From assembly GCF_003999375.1 (NCBI RefSeq), contig NZ_RJLC01000005.1, positions 124,001 to 188,000 of the forward strand: DNA of 64,000 bases. Reading direction: 5' to 3'. The DNA is from Pseudidiomarina mangrovi. Its GTDB lineage: Bacteria; Pseudomonadota; Gammaproteobacteria; Enterobacterales; Alteromonadaceae. A program made the position numbers and the translations under genes. How positions within the stretch are numbered: position 1 is the stretch's first letter; the number at the start of each line of letters is the position of its first letter. The notes beneath the pieces were generated by a model, which was not told where the DNA came from, did no database searches, and worked only from the letters and a program-made list of their open reading frames with translations. Shown piece by piece: positions 47,542 through 55,881 of this stretch.

Positions 47542-48153
47542 ATGGCTTGGATTATTGAACAGCTGGCACAGACCAGTCCCATTGAGGGGCTGGCACTGCT
47601 GTTGGCGTTAGCCTATTTGCTGCTAGCAGCGCATCAGTCGCAGTGGTGTTGGTTGGCCGCCGCCGTCAGTTGCAGCATTTATGCCGAACTGATGTGGAGT
47701 GCACGGCTGTATATGGAGGCCGGCTTGCAAGTGGCTTATGTTGTGCTCGCCGGTTACGGTTGGTGGCAATGGCAATATGGTGCTGGGCAGCAGCCTGCCG
47801 CGCAGCAATCAGGCTTTAGTTGGCGTTGGCATGCGCTGATGTTGCTACTAATGTCTAGCATCAGCACCCTAGTCGCGCTGTTATTGACACGCTACACTGA
47901 TGCCGAAGCAGTTTGGTTAGATAGCTTTACGACCGTATTTAGCCTATTTGCTACCTGGTTACTCACCCGTAAACTGTTCTCCAATTGGCTGTATTGGTTG
48001 GTGATCGATGCGGTGTACGTGTACCTATACGCGAGTAAAGGATTTGTTGCCACCGGTGGGCTATACGCAGGCTATTTGCTGCTGGTACTCTACGCCATGT
48101 GGCAGTGGCAACGACAACAACAAACGGAACGCGCATGTTGCAGCAGTGGTTAG
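47542..48153 (+). CDS. pnuT: PnuC-family permease, probably thiamine transporter PnuT
   Basis: A 203-residue inner-membrane protein with about seven helices. PnuC-family features: QSQWCWLAAAVSCSIYAELM at the start, YVVLAGYGWWQW, and NWLYWLVIDAVYVYLYASKG near the end. The family carries nicotinamide riboside (PnuC), riboflavin (PnuX) or thiamine (PnuT); the TPP riboswitch and neighbours favour thiamine. Uptake is facilitated diffusion trapped by phosphorylation, matching the kinase gene that overlaps its 3' end. Confidence 0.9.
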   Translation: MAWIIEQLAQTSPIEGLALLLALAYLLLAAHQSQWCWLAAAVSCSIYAELMWSARLYMEAGLQVAYVVLAGYGWWQWQYGAGQQPAAQQSGFSWRWHALMLLLMSSISTLVALLLTRYTDAEAVWLDSFTTVFSLFATWLLTRKLFSNWLYWLVIDAVYVYLYASKGFVATGGLYAGYLLLVLYAMWQWQRQQQTERACCSSG

Positions 48154-48914
48154 AACATTTACCGATTCACGGCGTGGTCGAAACGGCACCGTTGTTGCGT
48201 GGTGTGGCTAACGATGTGTATCAACTGACGGCAATGAGCGGTACCTATGTACTCAAACATTTTCGTTTTGACCACCCTTATGGGCTCGACCGCAACCAAG
48301 AAGTCAGCGTACAACAGCAACTGGCTGAAGTGGGCCTAGCGCCACAAGTACTGCATCATGACCCGGTACAAGGGCTGCTGTTACAGCCGTACATCACCAG
48401 CCCAGATTTGTTGCATGCCAAACTCAGCATGACCGCTAAACTACAAATTTTAGCCGATGTCAGCGCCCACATTCATCGTATGCAAATTGACGTCACTATT
48501 TGGTCGCTACGCAATCGGCTGCAACGCTATTGCGATACTTTGGCACGCTTTGATGCCGACCGTGCCAAGCAGTTTGAGCGGCGGCTTCAAAAACAGCGCA
48601 AGCTCATTGATAGTTTTGGCAGTCACCCGGTGTTCTGTCACAACGATCTCGCCTTTCATCACGTGTTTGTGGCGGCGCAACCGCTGGTCATTGACTGGGA
48701 ATATTCAGGCTTGGGCGAGCGTTATTTTGATCTGGCCAGCAGTATTCAAGTGAATCAGCTTTCAGAAAGCCAAATGCGCGCCTTTTTGCATGCCTACGAG
48801 GGTGCTGCTGGCTTTACCGTCAATACCACCGTGCTCGCCGATTGGCTAGCGCTGGTAGCACTGACTAGTCAGCTGTGGTACGAGCTGCATCATCATTTGC
48901 AAAAGCAGCTGTAA
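48135..48914 (+). CDS. Thiamine kinase-like phosphotransferase with altered catalytic loop
   Basis: A 259-residue aminoglycoside-phosphotransferase/choline-kinase-fold protein. N-lobe LLRGVANDVYQLTAMSGTYVLKHF with the ATP lysine; catalytic loop CHNDLAFHHVF (His169, Asp171) and metal motif VIDWEYSG (Asp187). In the Brenner HxDx4N motif, the Asn that binds magnesium is His176 here. Otherwise it resembles ThiK. It should trap imported thiamine as thiamine phosphate. The start ATG 48135 lies 19 bases inside pnuT, so translation is coupled. Thiamine specificity is inferred from the operon. Confidence 0.82.
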   Translation: MLQQWLEHLPIHGVVETAPLLRGVANDVYQLTAMSGTYVLKHFRFDHPYGLDRNQEVSVQQQLAEVGLAPQVLHHDPVQGLLLQPYITSPDLLHAKLSMTAKLQILADVSAHIHRMQIDVTIWSLRNRLQRYCDTLARFDADRAKQFERRLQKQRKLIDSFGSHPVFCHNDLAFHHVFVAAQPLVIDWEYSGLGERYFDLASSIQVNQLSESQMRAFLHAYEGAAGFTVNTTVLADWLALVALTSQLWYELHHHLQKQL

Positions 48915-48928
48915 CTACAGGTATAAAA

Positions 48929-48949
48929 AAGCCCGCACCAGGCGGGCTT
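48929..48949 (-). terminator. Rho-independent terminator between the thiamine operon and the DUF3185-like gene
   Basis: AAGCCCGC (48929-48936) and GCGGGCTT (48942-48949) form an 8-base-pair stem with loop ACCAG. The stem is flanked on the plus strand by AAAAAA, which reads as a T-run on the minus strand, so it mainly ends the minus-strand gene at 48968. It may also help stop the plus-strand thiamine transcript. Confidence 0.85.
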
Positions 48950-48967
48950 GATCATATATTCAGCGTA

Positions 48968-49165
48968 TTACTTGCCTTTAATGGTGCCATAGAGGCCAAT
49001 CAGCACCGCTGCTGCACCGCCAATCAAATACCACATAGCGTTGTCGGTGGGTTCACCGGTGACCGCTCGGGTGACATCTGAGGCCGTTGAGTTATAAGCT
49101 TCCCAACCGAAGTACAGCAAGATAGCGCCGGCGACCAAAAGCACAATTCCGATCATTTTGTTCAT
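48968..49165 (-). CDS. Small membrane protein, DUF3185-like
   Basis: A 65-residue protein with two membrane helices: MNKMIGIVLLVAGAILLYFG and MWYLIGGAAAVLIGLYGTI, joined by a loop YNSTASDVTRAVTGEPTD. This layout and the SxxSDxxxxxTGxPTD loop match DUF3185 proteins. Function is unknown. The ATG at 49165 has AAGGAAA eight bases upstream; the longer frame to 49210 lacks this. Monocistronic, ended by the terminator at 48929-48949. Confidence 0.75.
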   Translation of the reverse strand: MNKMIGIVLLVAGAILLYFGWEAYNSTASDVTRAVTGEPTDNAMWYLIGGAAAVLIGLYGTIKGK

Positions 49166-49251
49166 CGCGTATTTCCTTGTTATGACTGTTATGGTTTGGT
49201 TACTACCCACTCAGCATAACAAAGAAATAGCTATTGGCTACAACAAATTGT

Positions 49252-49728
49252 TTAGTGACCAAGATAAGCGTTCAGCATCCAGGCAGTTTTTTCTTGTGCC
49301 TTAATGTAATCACTCATCAAGCTTGCGGTACCTTCATCGCCTTCGGTATTGGCAATATCGAGGATTTCGCGCTGCAATTTAATGATCACTTGATAGCTAT
49401 CCAAAATGGCTTTGACACACGCCGCGCCATCGCGAACATCTTTCTCTTCAACAATGTCGCTGTTTTCAATGTAGGTTGAATAGGCGTGCTGTGGACGCTG
49501 ACCAAGGGTCAGAATACGTTCTGCCACTTCGTCTACCTTCATCAGCAGATCATTGTAGGTTTCTTCAAACTTGGCATGCAGCTGGAAAAACTCTTTACCT
49601 TTCACGTTCCAGTGAAAGCCACGCACGTTCATATAGAAGATCTGATAGTTGGCTAGCAATTTATTGAGCTTAGTCGCGAGCTCGCCAGCCGACTTCTGTT
49701 GCAGACCAATCACATTAAGTTGTTGCAT
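49252..49728 (-). CDS. dps: Dps family DNA-protection ferritin
   Basis: A 158-residue mini-ferritin. The ferroxidase residues are His39 (RGFHWNVKG), His51, Asp66 and Glu70 (MKVDEVAERI). Dps dodecamers oxidise iron with peroxide and coat DNA in stationary phase. The N-terminus is short, without the lysine-rich tail of E. coli Dps, so DNA binding may be weaker. AAGGAG precedes the ATG; a palindrome lies in the upstream region. Confidence 0.94.
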   Translation of the reverse strand: MQQLNVIGLQQKSAGELATKLNKLLANYQIFYMNVRGFHWNVKGKEFFQLHAKFEETYNDLLMKVDEVAERILTLGQRPQHAYSTYIENSDIVEEKDVRDGAACVKAILDSYQVIIKLQREILDIANTEGDEGTASLMSDYIKAQEKTAWMLNAYLGH

Positions 49729-49762
49729 AGAGCACTCCTTGTCGTTGTGGTTTGAATTAAAT

Positions 49763-49781
49763 ATGGGGACATTATCCCCAT
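49763..49781. promoter_or_regulatory. Perfect inverted repeat in the dps promoter region
   Basis: ATGGGGA (49763-49769) and TCCCCAT (49775-49781) are exact inverted copies with a 5-base centre. The centre and right arm contain GATAAT on the minus strand (49771-49776), a good -10 for dps. The repeat therefore looks like an operator over the promoter. I do not recognise the binding protein. Confidence 0.5.
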
Positions 49782-49846
49782 TTTCAAGGTCAAAAAACCA
49801 ACAAATTAAGGCGATTGCGACTATCGGGTGAGGCTATTGAACCCGC

Positions 49847-50773
49847 TCAACGGGCAAATTGCTCCAGTTTACCGTCGCGAATATGCTCTTCACCGCGCTG
49901 TTTGGCGAGCTGGATTTGCTTCTCGCGTTCGGCAAAACGCGCCTTCTGCTCAGCGCTGGTTTTATCGTGACAATGTGGGCAACTGACGCCTTTAACATAG
50001 TGCTCTGAAGCCATTTCGTCTGCGGTGATTGGCATGCGACAGGCATAACACTGATCATAGTCACCTTGCACTAAGCCATGACGAACGGTGACGCGCTGGT
50101 CAAATACAAAGCAATCACCCTGCCAGGTACTGTCCTGCTCGGGCATTTCTTCGAGGTATTTTAAAATGCCGCCTTTGAGGTGATAGACCTCGTCAAAGCC
50201 TTGCTGTTTTAAATACGCAGTGGATTTTTCACAACGAATACCACCGGTGCAGAACATTGCGACTTTTTTGTGTTTGCTTGGGTCTAGGTGCTGCTGCACG
50301 TACTCGGGGAATTCCCGGAAGCTGTCGGTACAGGGGTTGATCGCCCCCTCAAAGGTTCCCACCGCAAACTCGTAATTGTTACGGGTATCAATCAGTAATA
50401 CCTCTGGGTCACGAATCAACGCGTTCCAGTCTTTGGCCTCAACATAGGTGCCGACGATATTTTTCGGGTCGACCCAATCCACACCCATAGTGACGATTTC
50501 TTTTTTCAGCTTCACTTTAGTGCGGTAAAAGGCTTGGCTGGCGCTGGGTGACTCTTTGTGCTCGAGATCAGCAAATTCTGGACGTGAGCGCAAAAATGTG
50601 AGCACCTGGTCTATGCCATCGCGGGTGCCACAAATGGTGCCGTTAATGCCTTCACGGGCCAATAGCAGAGTGCCTTTGACGGCGTTATCAATTAAACATT
50701 GGTAGAGTGGCTCGCGGTACTCGGCAAAATCATTGAGTTCCACAAACTTATAGAGTGCGGCGCAAATATACAT
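49847..50773 (-). CDS. trhO: tRNA uridine(34) hydroxylase TrhO (rhodanese family, YceA)
   Basis: A 308-residue enzyme that hydroxylates U34 of tRNA on the way to 5-methoxyuridine. N-terminal acylphosphatase-like domain ([10 protein letters not shown]), central rhodanese domain with [16 protein letters not shown] and active cysteine in CTGGIRC (Cys175, Cys181), and a C-terminal part with four cysteines (CYAC, CPHC) that could bind a metal. Start by family alignment [11 protein letters not shown] small hairpin, TCGGAT and ATCCGA at 50794-50810, lies just before its ribosome site. Confidence 0.94.
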   Translation of the reverse strand: MYICAALYKFVELNDFAEYREPLYQCLIDNAVKGTLLLAREGINGTICGTRDGIDQVLTFLRSRPEFADLEHKESPSASQAFYRTKVKLKKEIVTMGVDWVDPKNIVGTYVEAKDWNALIRDPEVLLIDTRNNYEFAVGTFEGAINPCTDSFREFPEYVQQHLDPSKHKKVAMFCTGGIRCEKSTAYLKQQGFDEVYHLKGGILKYLEEMPEQDSTWQGDCFVFDQRVTVRHGLVQGDYDQCYACRMPITADEMASEHYVKGVSCPHCHDKTSAEQKARFAEREKQIQLAKQRGEEHIRDGKLEQFAR

Positions 50774-50843
50774 CAGTTGTTCCTTTTGGCGGTTCGGATC
50801 GCAAATCCGAGGTCAAAAATTGCGCCCATAGTTTAGCATGAAA

Positions 50844-51362
50844 TTATGGTTTGAGCAGCTCCTGCAAGCGTTGTAATAGAGCCTCGCTGTCAAGCCCATG
50901 ATGCTGGCCTATTGCCAGCGCCTGCTCGGCATCAGCACCCTGATACCAGGCGGCATGCAGGGTCAGCATCGCGGCTGCACGATTGCCACTGGAGCAATGC
51001 AAAAGTGCCTGCTGGCCGTCAAGAGCACGCAATACCTGATCTAACTGCGCGACATTTTCACGGCTCAACTGATCACCACCGCTCACTGGAATATGGTAAT
51101 AGGCCATGCCCGCCGAAGTAGCCCAACTAGCCTCTTCTGGCAGTGCATCATCACGAAAGTTAATAACGGCGGTGACACCTTGGCGCGCCAACAACTGCAG
51201 ATGTTCGGCACTTGGCTGAGCCGCGCTTAAATGCGCGCTGCCGCGTTTAAAATTCTCCAGCGTTGATAAATCCGTGATGGTCGAATCGGAGACTTGCGCA
51301 TAAGCGCTGATCGGTACTAGTGTTAGACTCAGTAAAAGTAATGTAAACGTCAGTTGTTTCAT
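50844..51362 (-). CDS. Periplasmic protein-tyrosine-phosphatase-like protein (DUF442-like)
   Basis: A 172-residue protein with a signal peptide (cleavage after AYAQ, about residue 23). The P-loop HCSSGNRA has Cys123 and Arg128, the CX5R signature of cysteine phosphatases, following VINFRDD, as in the DUF442 group. Acting outside the cytoplasm, it could dephosphorylate a small molecule or cell-envelope component; the real substrate is unknown. Divergent from the META lipoprotein gene. Confidence 0.82.
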   Translation of the reverse strand: MKQLTFTLLLLSLTLVPISAYAQVSDSTITDLSTLENFKRGSAHLSAAQPSAEHLQLLARQGVTAVINFRDDALPEEASWATSAGMAYYHIPVSGGDQLSRENVAQLDQVLRALDGQQALLHCSSGNRAAAMLTLHAAWYQGADAEQALAIGQHHGLDSEALLQRLQELLKP

Positions 51363-51430
51363 GGCAATTTTTTCGCTTCGTAGTAAATTGTCCGGACTAT
51401 GGTCATCATCTTGAGCGGAGTTTTTGTACG

Positions 51431-52333
51431 ATGCAAGTTAAACCAATGGCTTTTGCCCAGTGCCTAGCTATCGCAGCTGTGGCCTTGACCGTTGCTGGCT
51501 GTGACAGCGAGCCAGCGCAACCGCAGCAATGGGTCTATCATTGTGGTGCACAACCTATCATGGTGACCGACATGGGCTCGGAGTCCATCGATGTGCTGCA
51601 AGATGGCACTACCTTTCGCTTAGTGGCTACCTCTGCGGCATCGGGTACCCGTTACGTTAGTGCCGATCAGCAGGTGGAATTTTGGAGCAAAGGCCATGAG
51701 GCGACCTTTAACCAACAAGGTAACGCGCTGCCATTATGTATTTTAGATGGCCACCTGCCGAGTGAGTTTACGGCTCGCGGTAATGAGCCAAGCTGGCAAC
51801 TCAGCAGTACCGAATTGAGCCTGCAAGAAACCCGTGATACCACGCCACGCCAATGGCTACTACACGATGCCAAAGGGCACGCGGTGGAACTGACAGCGCG
51901 TCATTGTGTGGATAGCATGAGCGGGCGTTATTATCCTTACCAAGCACGCTATAGCCGCGGCGATGAGCAGCTAGTCGGCTGTGCTGGCGATAGTCAGCGC
52001 TTACTCGCCGGCTCCAACTGGCAGTTAGTCGGCAATTTTAGCGATGCTACGCGGCCGCTGCTGCAATTCGGTAGCGACAACTCGGTCACTGGATTTACTG
52101 GCTGCAACAATTTTCGCGGTAGCTACCAGCTTAGCCCAGAAATCTTTGCTTTTGACCCGCTAGCGATTACCCGCAAGGCCTGTGAAACGGAAGTCATGGC
52201 GGCTGAACACGACTTTTTACGTCAGCTTTTAGAGGTTGAACAATTTAGTTTTGATGCTGATGGGCGGTTACAACTGCACCCACGCGGTGCTGAATTGTTA
52301 GTGTTGGAAAAAACTAGCGCGCCGAAAGCTTAA
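51431..52333 (+). CDS. META-domain lipoprotein
   Basis: A 300-residue lipoprotein: lipobox LTVAGC with Cys24. The first half of the mature protein is beta-rich, with a MliC-like stretch (YHCGAQPIMVTDMG) and a COG3650-type region (GNEPSWQLS, ARHCVDSMSGRYYPYQA). The C-terminal META domain (about 195-298) has SNWQLVG and the motif FTGCNNFRGSY. HslJ-type META proteins are envelope stress and heat-shock associated in E. coli; the role here is unknown. Cysteines in the domain probably form disulfides. Confidence 0.85.
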   Translation: MQVKPMAFAQCLAIAAVALTVAGCDSEPAQPQQWVYHCGAQPIMVTDMGSESIDVLQDGTTFRLVATSAASGTRYVSADQQVEFWSKGHEATFNQQGNALPLCILDGHLPSEFTARGNEPSWQLSSTELSLQETRDTTPRQWLLHDAKGHAVELTARHCVDSMSGRYYPYQARYSRGDEQLVGCAGDSQRLLAGSNWQLVGNFSDATRPLLQFGSDNSVTGFTGCNNFRGSYQLSPEIFAFDPLAITRKACETEVMAAEHDFLRQLLEVEQFSFDADGRLQLHPRGAELLVLEKTSAPKA

Positions 52334-52370
52334 CGCGACACATTCTGTCGCAAATCGTTGCTAGTCTGAA

Positions 52371-52403
52371 CGTGCATGTTTGGGTAGGATGAAGCCATGC
52401 ACG
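52371..52403. other. Inverted repeat in the recC leader
   Basis: CGTGCATG (52371-52378) and CATGCACG (52396-52403) are perfect inverted copies 17 bases apart. The right arm abuts the recC ribosome site GGAGAGGA (52403-52410). It could form a leader hairpin or be a protein site. The 83-base gap otherwise holds no gene. Confidence 0.4.
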
Positions 52404-52416
52404 GAGAGGACTAGCA

Positions 52417-55400
52417 ATGAGTGAATTAACCCCAGGATTTATAGTTGCGCACAGCCATAGGTTAGAGGAACTGACCGATTTGGTGGTGCGTCTCACACGG
52501 AACTATCCTCTCGACCCGCTCGCTACCGAGACTGTATTGGTGCAATCCAATGGTATTGCCCAGTGGTTAAAGATTAATTTGGCCCAACAGGTCGGCATTG
52601 CCGCGATGCTGCAGGTGACGCTGCCGGCGCGCTTGCAATGGCAACTTTACCGCGCTGTACTCGGTCAGGATTTACCGACCAGCTCACCCTTCGATAAAAA
52701 CCGCTTGGTCTGGCGGCTGATGCGATTATTGCCCAGTCAATTGGCCGACCCGCGCTTTGAACCACTGCGTGATTATGTTGCCGACGATACCGATCAGCGC
52801 AAACTCTACCAACTGGCAGAACGCCTGGCCGACCTTTACGACCAGTACCAAATGTATCGGCCGCAGTGGCTGGCTGCTTGGGCGGCTGGCGAGGACCATC
52901 CAGCCAGTGGCGACAATGCCTGGCAACCGGCGTTGTGGCGGGTGGTTATGGGCGACGTTGGTGCGGCGCGCTGGAATAACCGGGCGAGTTTACATCAAGC
53001 CTTTATTGACGCAGCGCAACAACTGACACCAGCCACCCGACCTGCAGGTGTACCGCCACGTATTATAGTCTTTGGTATCTCCAGCTTACCGCAGCAAATT
53101 CTGCAATTACTTGATGCTCTCAAAGGCTGCTGTCAGGTGGTGCTGTGTGTGCATAACCCCAGCCAATATCACTGGGCTGATATTGTTGAAAAGCGCCGCG
53201 CGTTTAAACCGGGTATGGCGCCAACTATCAGCTTAGAACAGCTGCATGTCAGCGGTCATCCATTGCTAGCGGCCTGGGGAAAGCAAGGCCGCGACTACAT
53301 TCGGTTGTTGGATGTGTTTGATGAAACGCGGCTGAAGGCTGCGCATTTTAATGAACTCAACTTTGACTTGTTTGAATCGCCCGAGCCACAGAATCTGCTG
53401 CAACAGCTACAAGACGATATTCTGAATTTACGCGATTTAGGCGAAACCCAGCAGCATTGGCCACGCTATGACAGTGCAGATGATTCGTTATTGGTCAAAT
53501 GCGCCCACAGCGCTCAGCGCGAAGTGGAGATTTTACATGATCATCTACTCGCCGCTTTTGCCGCCGATAGCAGTTTGAAGCCACGCGATATTATGGTGAT
53601 GGTGCCTAATATCGATGACTATGCCGCGCATATTGAGGCGGTTTTTGGCCGGGTTGACCGCGATGACCCGCGTTACATTCCATACACCTTAGCCGACCAG
53701 GGCCAGCGCAATCGCAATCCGCTGTTAATCTCTTTGGAGCAAGTACTCACCGTTCGTCAAGGGCGCATGAGTATGAGCGACGTACTCGACTTGCTGCAAG
53801 TGCCGGCGTTGCAGCAACGCTTTGGCTTAAGCGCCGAGCAATTGCCGCTGTTACAGCAGTGGATCTACGCCGCTGGTGTTCGTTGGGGCCTCAACGCCGA
53901 GCATCGGCAGCAGTTAGGTATTGCGGCTAATCAGGGCTTGCATACGTGGCACTTTGGTCTTCAGCGCATGCTATTGGGCTATGCCATTGGTCAGCCCGAA
54001 CACGATGATGAGGCTTGGCATGGCATTGTACCCTTTGCCGAAGTGGGTGGCTTAGAGGCGGCATCGGTTGGGGCATTGGCACAACTGCTTGACAGCTTAC
54101 AGGAGTACTATCAACGTCTCGAGCAGTCGTACACCGCAGCGCAATGGCTGCAGCTACTACAGCAGCTATTAGCTGACTTTTTTAGCGCCAGTGATGATGC
54201 TGATGTGCTGCTGTTAGCGCAGCTACAACAGCAGCTACAACACTTTGCCCAATGCTGTCATGACGCCGGTTATCAGCAACCACTGCCACGCACCGTGGTG
54301 CAAGAAAGCTGGCTGGCACAACTGGATCAACCACAATTACAGCAACGCTTTTTAGCCGGCAGTGTGAATTTTGCCACCTTGATGCCGATGCGAGCGATTC
54401 CGTTTCGGCTGGTGTGCTTATTGGGTATGAACGACGGCGATTATCCGCGCAGTCAAAAGCCCTACGACTTCGATTTGATGGCGAGCGATTATCAGCCGGG
54501 TGACCGTTCTCGTCGTGATGATGATCGCTATTTATTCCTTGAAGCACTGTTATCAGCGCGACAGCAATTTTATCTCAGTTGGCAGGGGCGCAGTATTCGC
54601 GATAACAGCCCGCGCCCGCCATCGGTTCTGCTGAGCCAGTTATTGGAGCATCTCAGCTTGGGCTGGGGCGCGGATGACCTAGTGCAAGAACATCGTATGC
54701 AACCCTTTCATGCGGATTATTTTCAAACCCAACAGCCGCACCATCAGCAGCTGTTCAGTTACGCCCATGAATGGCAGCGCGCACACCAACAATGGCTAGC
54801 GGATACCGCGACGCAATTACCCCCGTGGCTGCCAGAGACTCCACTGAGCTTGAAGCAGTTGGCTGATTTTTTACGCGAGCCAGCACGCTTGCTGTTTAAT
54901 CAGCGCTTCTCGGTATATTTTCAACAGCAGCAGTTGCGTGCCCAAGACGATGAGGCGCTGGTACTCAATGGCTTGCAGCAGTGGCAATTAAAGGCGCCGT
55001 TATTGCAGCAGCTGTTTAGCCTGATGACGCAGACCGACACCGCTACCGACTGGCGCGCCGCCGCTACCAGTCGCTTGCAGAATTTACAACGACAAGGGCA
55101 ACTGCCGACCGGTGCGGCTGGGGTATTATTGAGCAAGCAGCTGTTTACTGATTTAGAACAGGTACAGCAGCAGTTACAACACTGGTTGCAGGCCTTTCCG
55201 CACGAACTCTCAGCACAAACCATTACGCACAGTATGCATGTGCCGGAGTTAGAGCAGCAATTGCTGTTGCAGGATAGTCTAACTGGGGTGCGCACCAATA
55301 GTGCCGGTGAATGGCTACTGTTACGAGTATCTGCCAGCAAGATCAGCGACGATGGCAACGTAAAGGCCACCAAGTTAGGCAAAGTTTTACTCGAGTGGTT

Positions 55401-55881
55401 GCAGCATGTGGTGCTGAATTGCGCGCAACCGGCGCATACGGTGGTGATTGGTATGCCGGGCTGTATTGAGTTTCCGGTGATGGCAAAAGCACTGGCACAG
55501 GATTACCTAGAGCGCTTGTTGGGCTGGGTTCTACAAGGTTATCAACGGCCGTTGGCGGTTGATTTTGAAACGGTTTATCAGGCTTGGCAAAGCAATTACA
55601 GCAAAGCCGTAGAGTTCATTGCCAGCGAGCAGCCCAACGCCGATGGCGCCAGCAAGAGTGCTGAATTCTTCGATGACGGTAGTTATTTCAGACCACCGCA
55701 TCGGCTTAATGTACCGTATTTGGCGCGTTTCTATCCGAGCTATGCCGAGTTGGTTGCGCAAACAGACTACCACCAGCTAGCGCAGCAATTGTATCGGCCG
55801 CTAGTGCGTGCCGCGTATCGCACTTTGCTGGTGCGACAGGCTGAGCAAGCCGCCGCCGAGGAGGCTGCGAATGAGCATTGA
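52417..55881 (+). CDS. recC: Exodeoxyribonuclease V gamma subunit RecC
   Basis: An 1154-residue subunit of RecBCD, the helicase-nuclease that opens double-strand breaks and loads RecA at Chi. RecC-type features: FIVAHSHRLEELTDLVV, VQSNGIAQWLKINLA, VFGISSLPQQILQLL and AIPFRLVCLLGMNDGDYPR in the inactive helicase-like folds that scan for Chi. Slightly longer than E. coli RecC (1122). GGAGAGGA precedes the ATG. It overlaps recB by 11 bases, with no ptrA gene between as there is in E. coli. Confidence 0.95.
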   Translation: MSELTPGFIVAHSHRLEELTDLVVRLTRNYPLDPLATETVLVQSNGIAQWLKINLAQQVGIAAMLQVTLPARLQWQLYRAVLGQDLPTSSPFDKNRLVWRLMRLLPSQLADPRFEPLRDYVADDTDQRKLYQLAERLADLYDQYQMYRPQWLAAWAAGEDHPASGDNAWQPALWRVVMGDVGAARWNNRASLHQAFIDAAQQLTPATRPAGVPPRIIVFGISSLPQQILQLLDALKGCCQVVLCVHNPSQYHWADIVEKRRAFKPGMAPTISLEQLHVSGHPLLAAWGKQGRDYIRLLDVFDETRLKAAHFNELNFDLFESPEPQNLLQQLQDDILNLRDLGETQQHWPRYDSADDSLLVKCAHSAQREVEILHDHLLAAFAADSSLKPRDIMVMVPNIDDYAAHIEAVFGRVDRDDPRYIPYTLADQGQRNRNPLLISLEQVLTVRQGRMSMSDVLDLLQVPALQQRFGLSAEQLPLLQQWIYAAGVRWGLNAEHRQQLGIAANQGLHTWHFGLQRMLLGYAIGQPEHDDEAWHGIVPFAEVGGLEAASVGALAQLLDSLQEYYQRLEQSYTAAQWLQLLQQLLADFFSASDDADVLLLAQLQQQLQHFAQCCHDAGYQQPLPRTVVQESWLAQLDQPQLQQRFLAGSVNFATLMPMRAIPFRLVCLLGMNDGDYPRSQKPYDFDLMASDYQPGDRSRRDDDRYLFLEALLSARQQFYLSWQGRSIRDNSPRPPSVLLSQLLEHLSLGWGADDLVQEHRMQPFHADYFQTQQPHHQQLFSYAHEWQRAHQQWLADTATQLPPWLPETPLSLKQLADFLREPARLLFNQRFSVYFQQQQLRAQDDEALVLNGLQQWQLKAPLLQQLFSLMTQTDTATDWRAAATSRLQNLQRQGQLPTGAAGVLLSKQLFTDLEQVQQQLQHWLQAFPHELSAQTITHSMHVPELEQQLLLQDSLTGVRTNSAGEWLLLRVSASKISDDGNVKATKLGKVLLEWLQHVVLNCAQPAHTVVIGMPGCIEFPVMAKALAQDYLERLLGWVLQGYQRPLAVDFETVYQAWQSNYSKAVEFIASEQPNADGASKSAEFFDDGSYFRPPHRLNVPYLARFYPSYAELVAQTDYHQLAQQLYRPLVRAAYRTLLVRQAEQAAAEEAANEH

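Noticed and set aside
52334-52416. LexA box before recC
   Set aside because: A CTGT occurs, but no ACAG at the right spacing. recBCD is also not part of the classic SOS set.
54100-55200. Dense CAG/CAA runs in recC and recB as a repeat element
   Set aside because: They are in-frame glutamine-rich helices, also common elsewhere in this genome's proteins, with no periodic unit.
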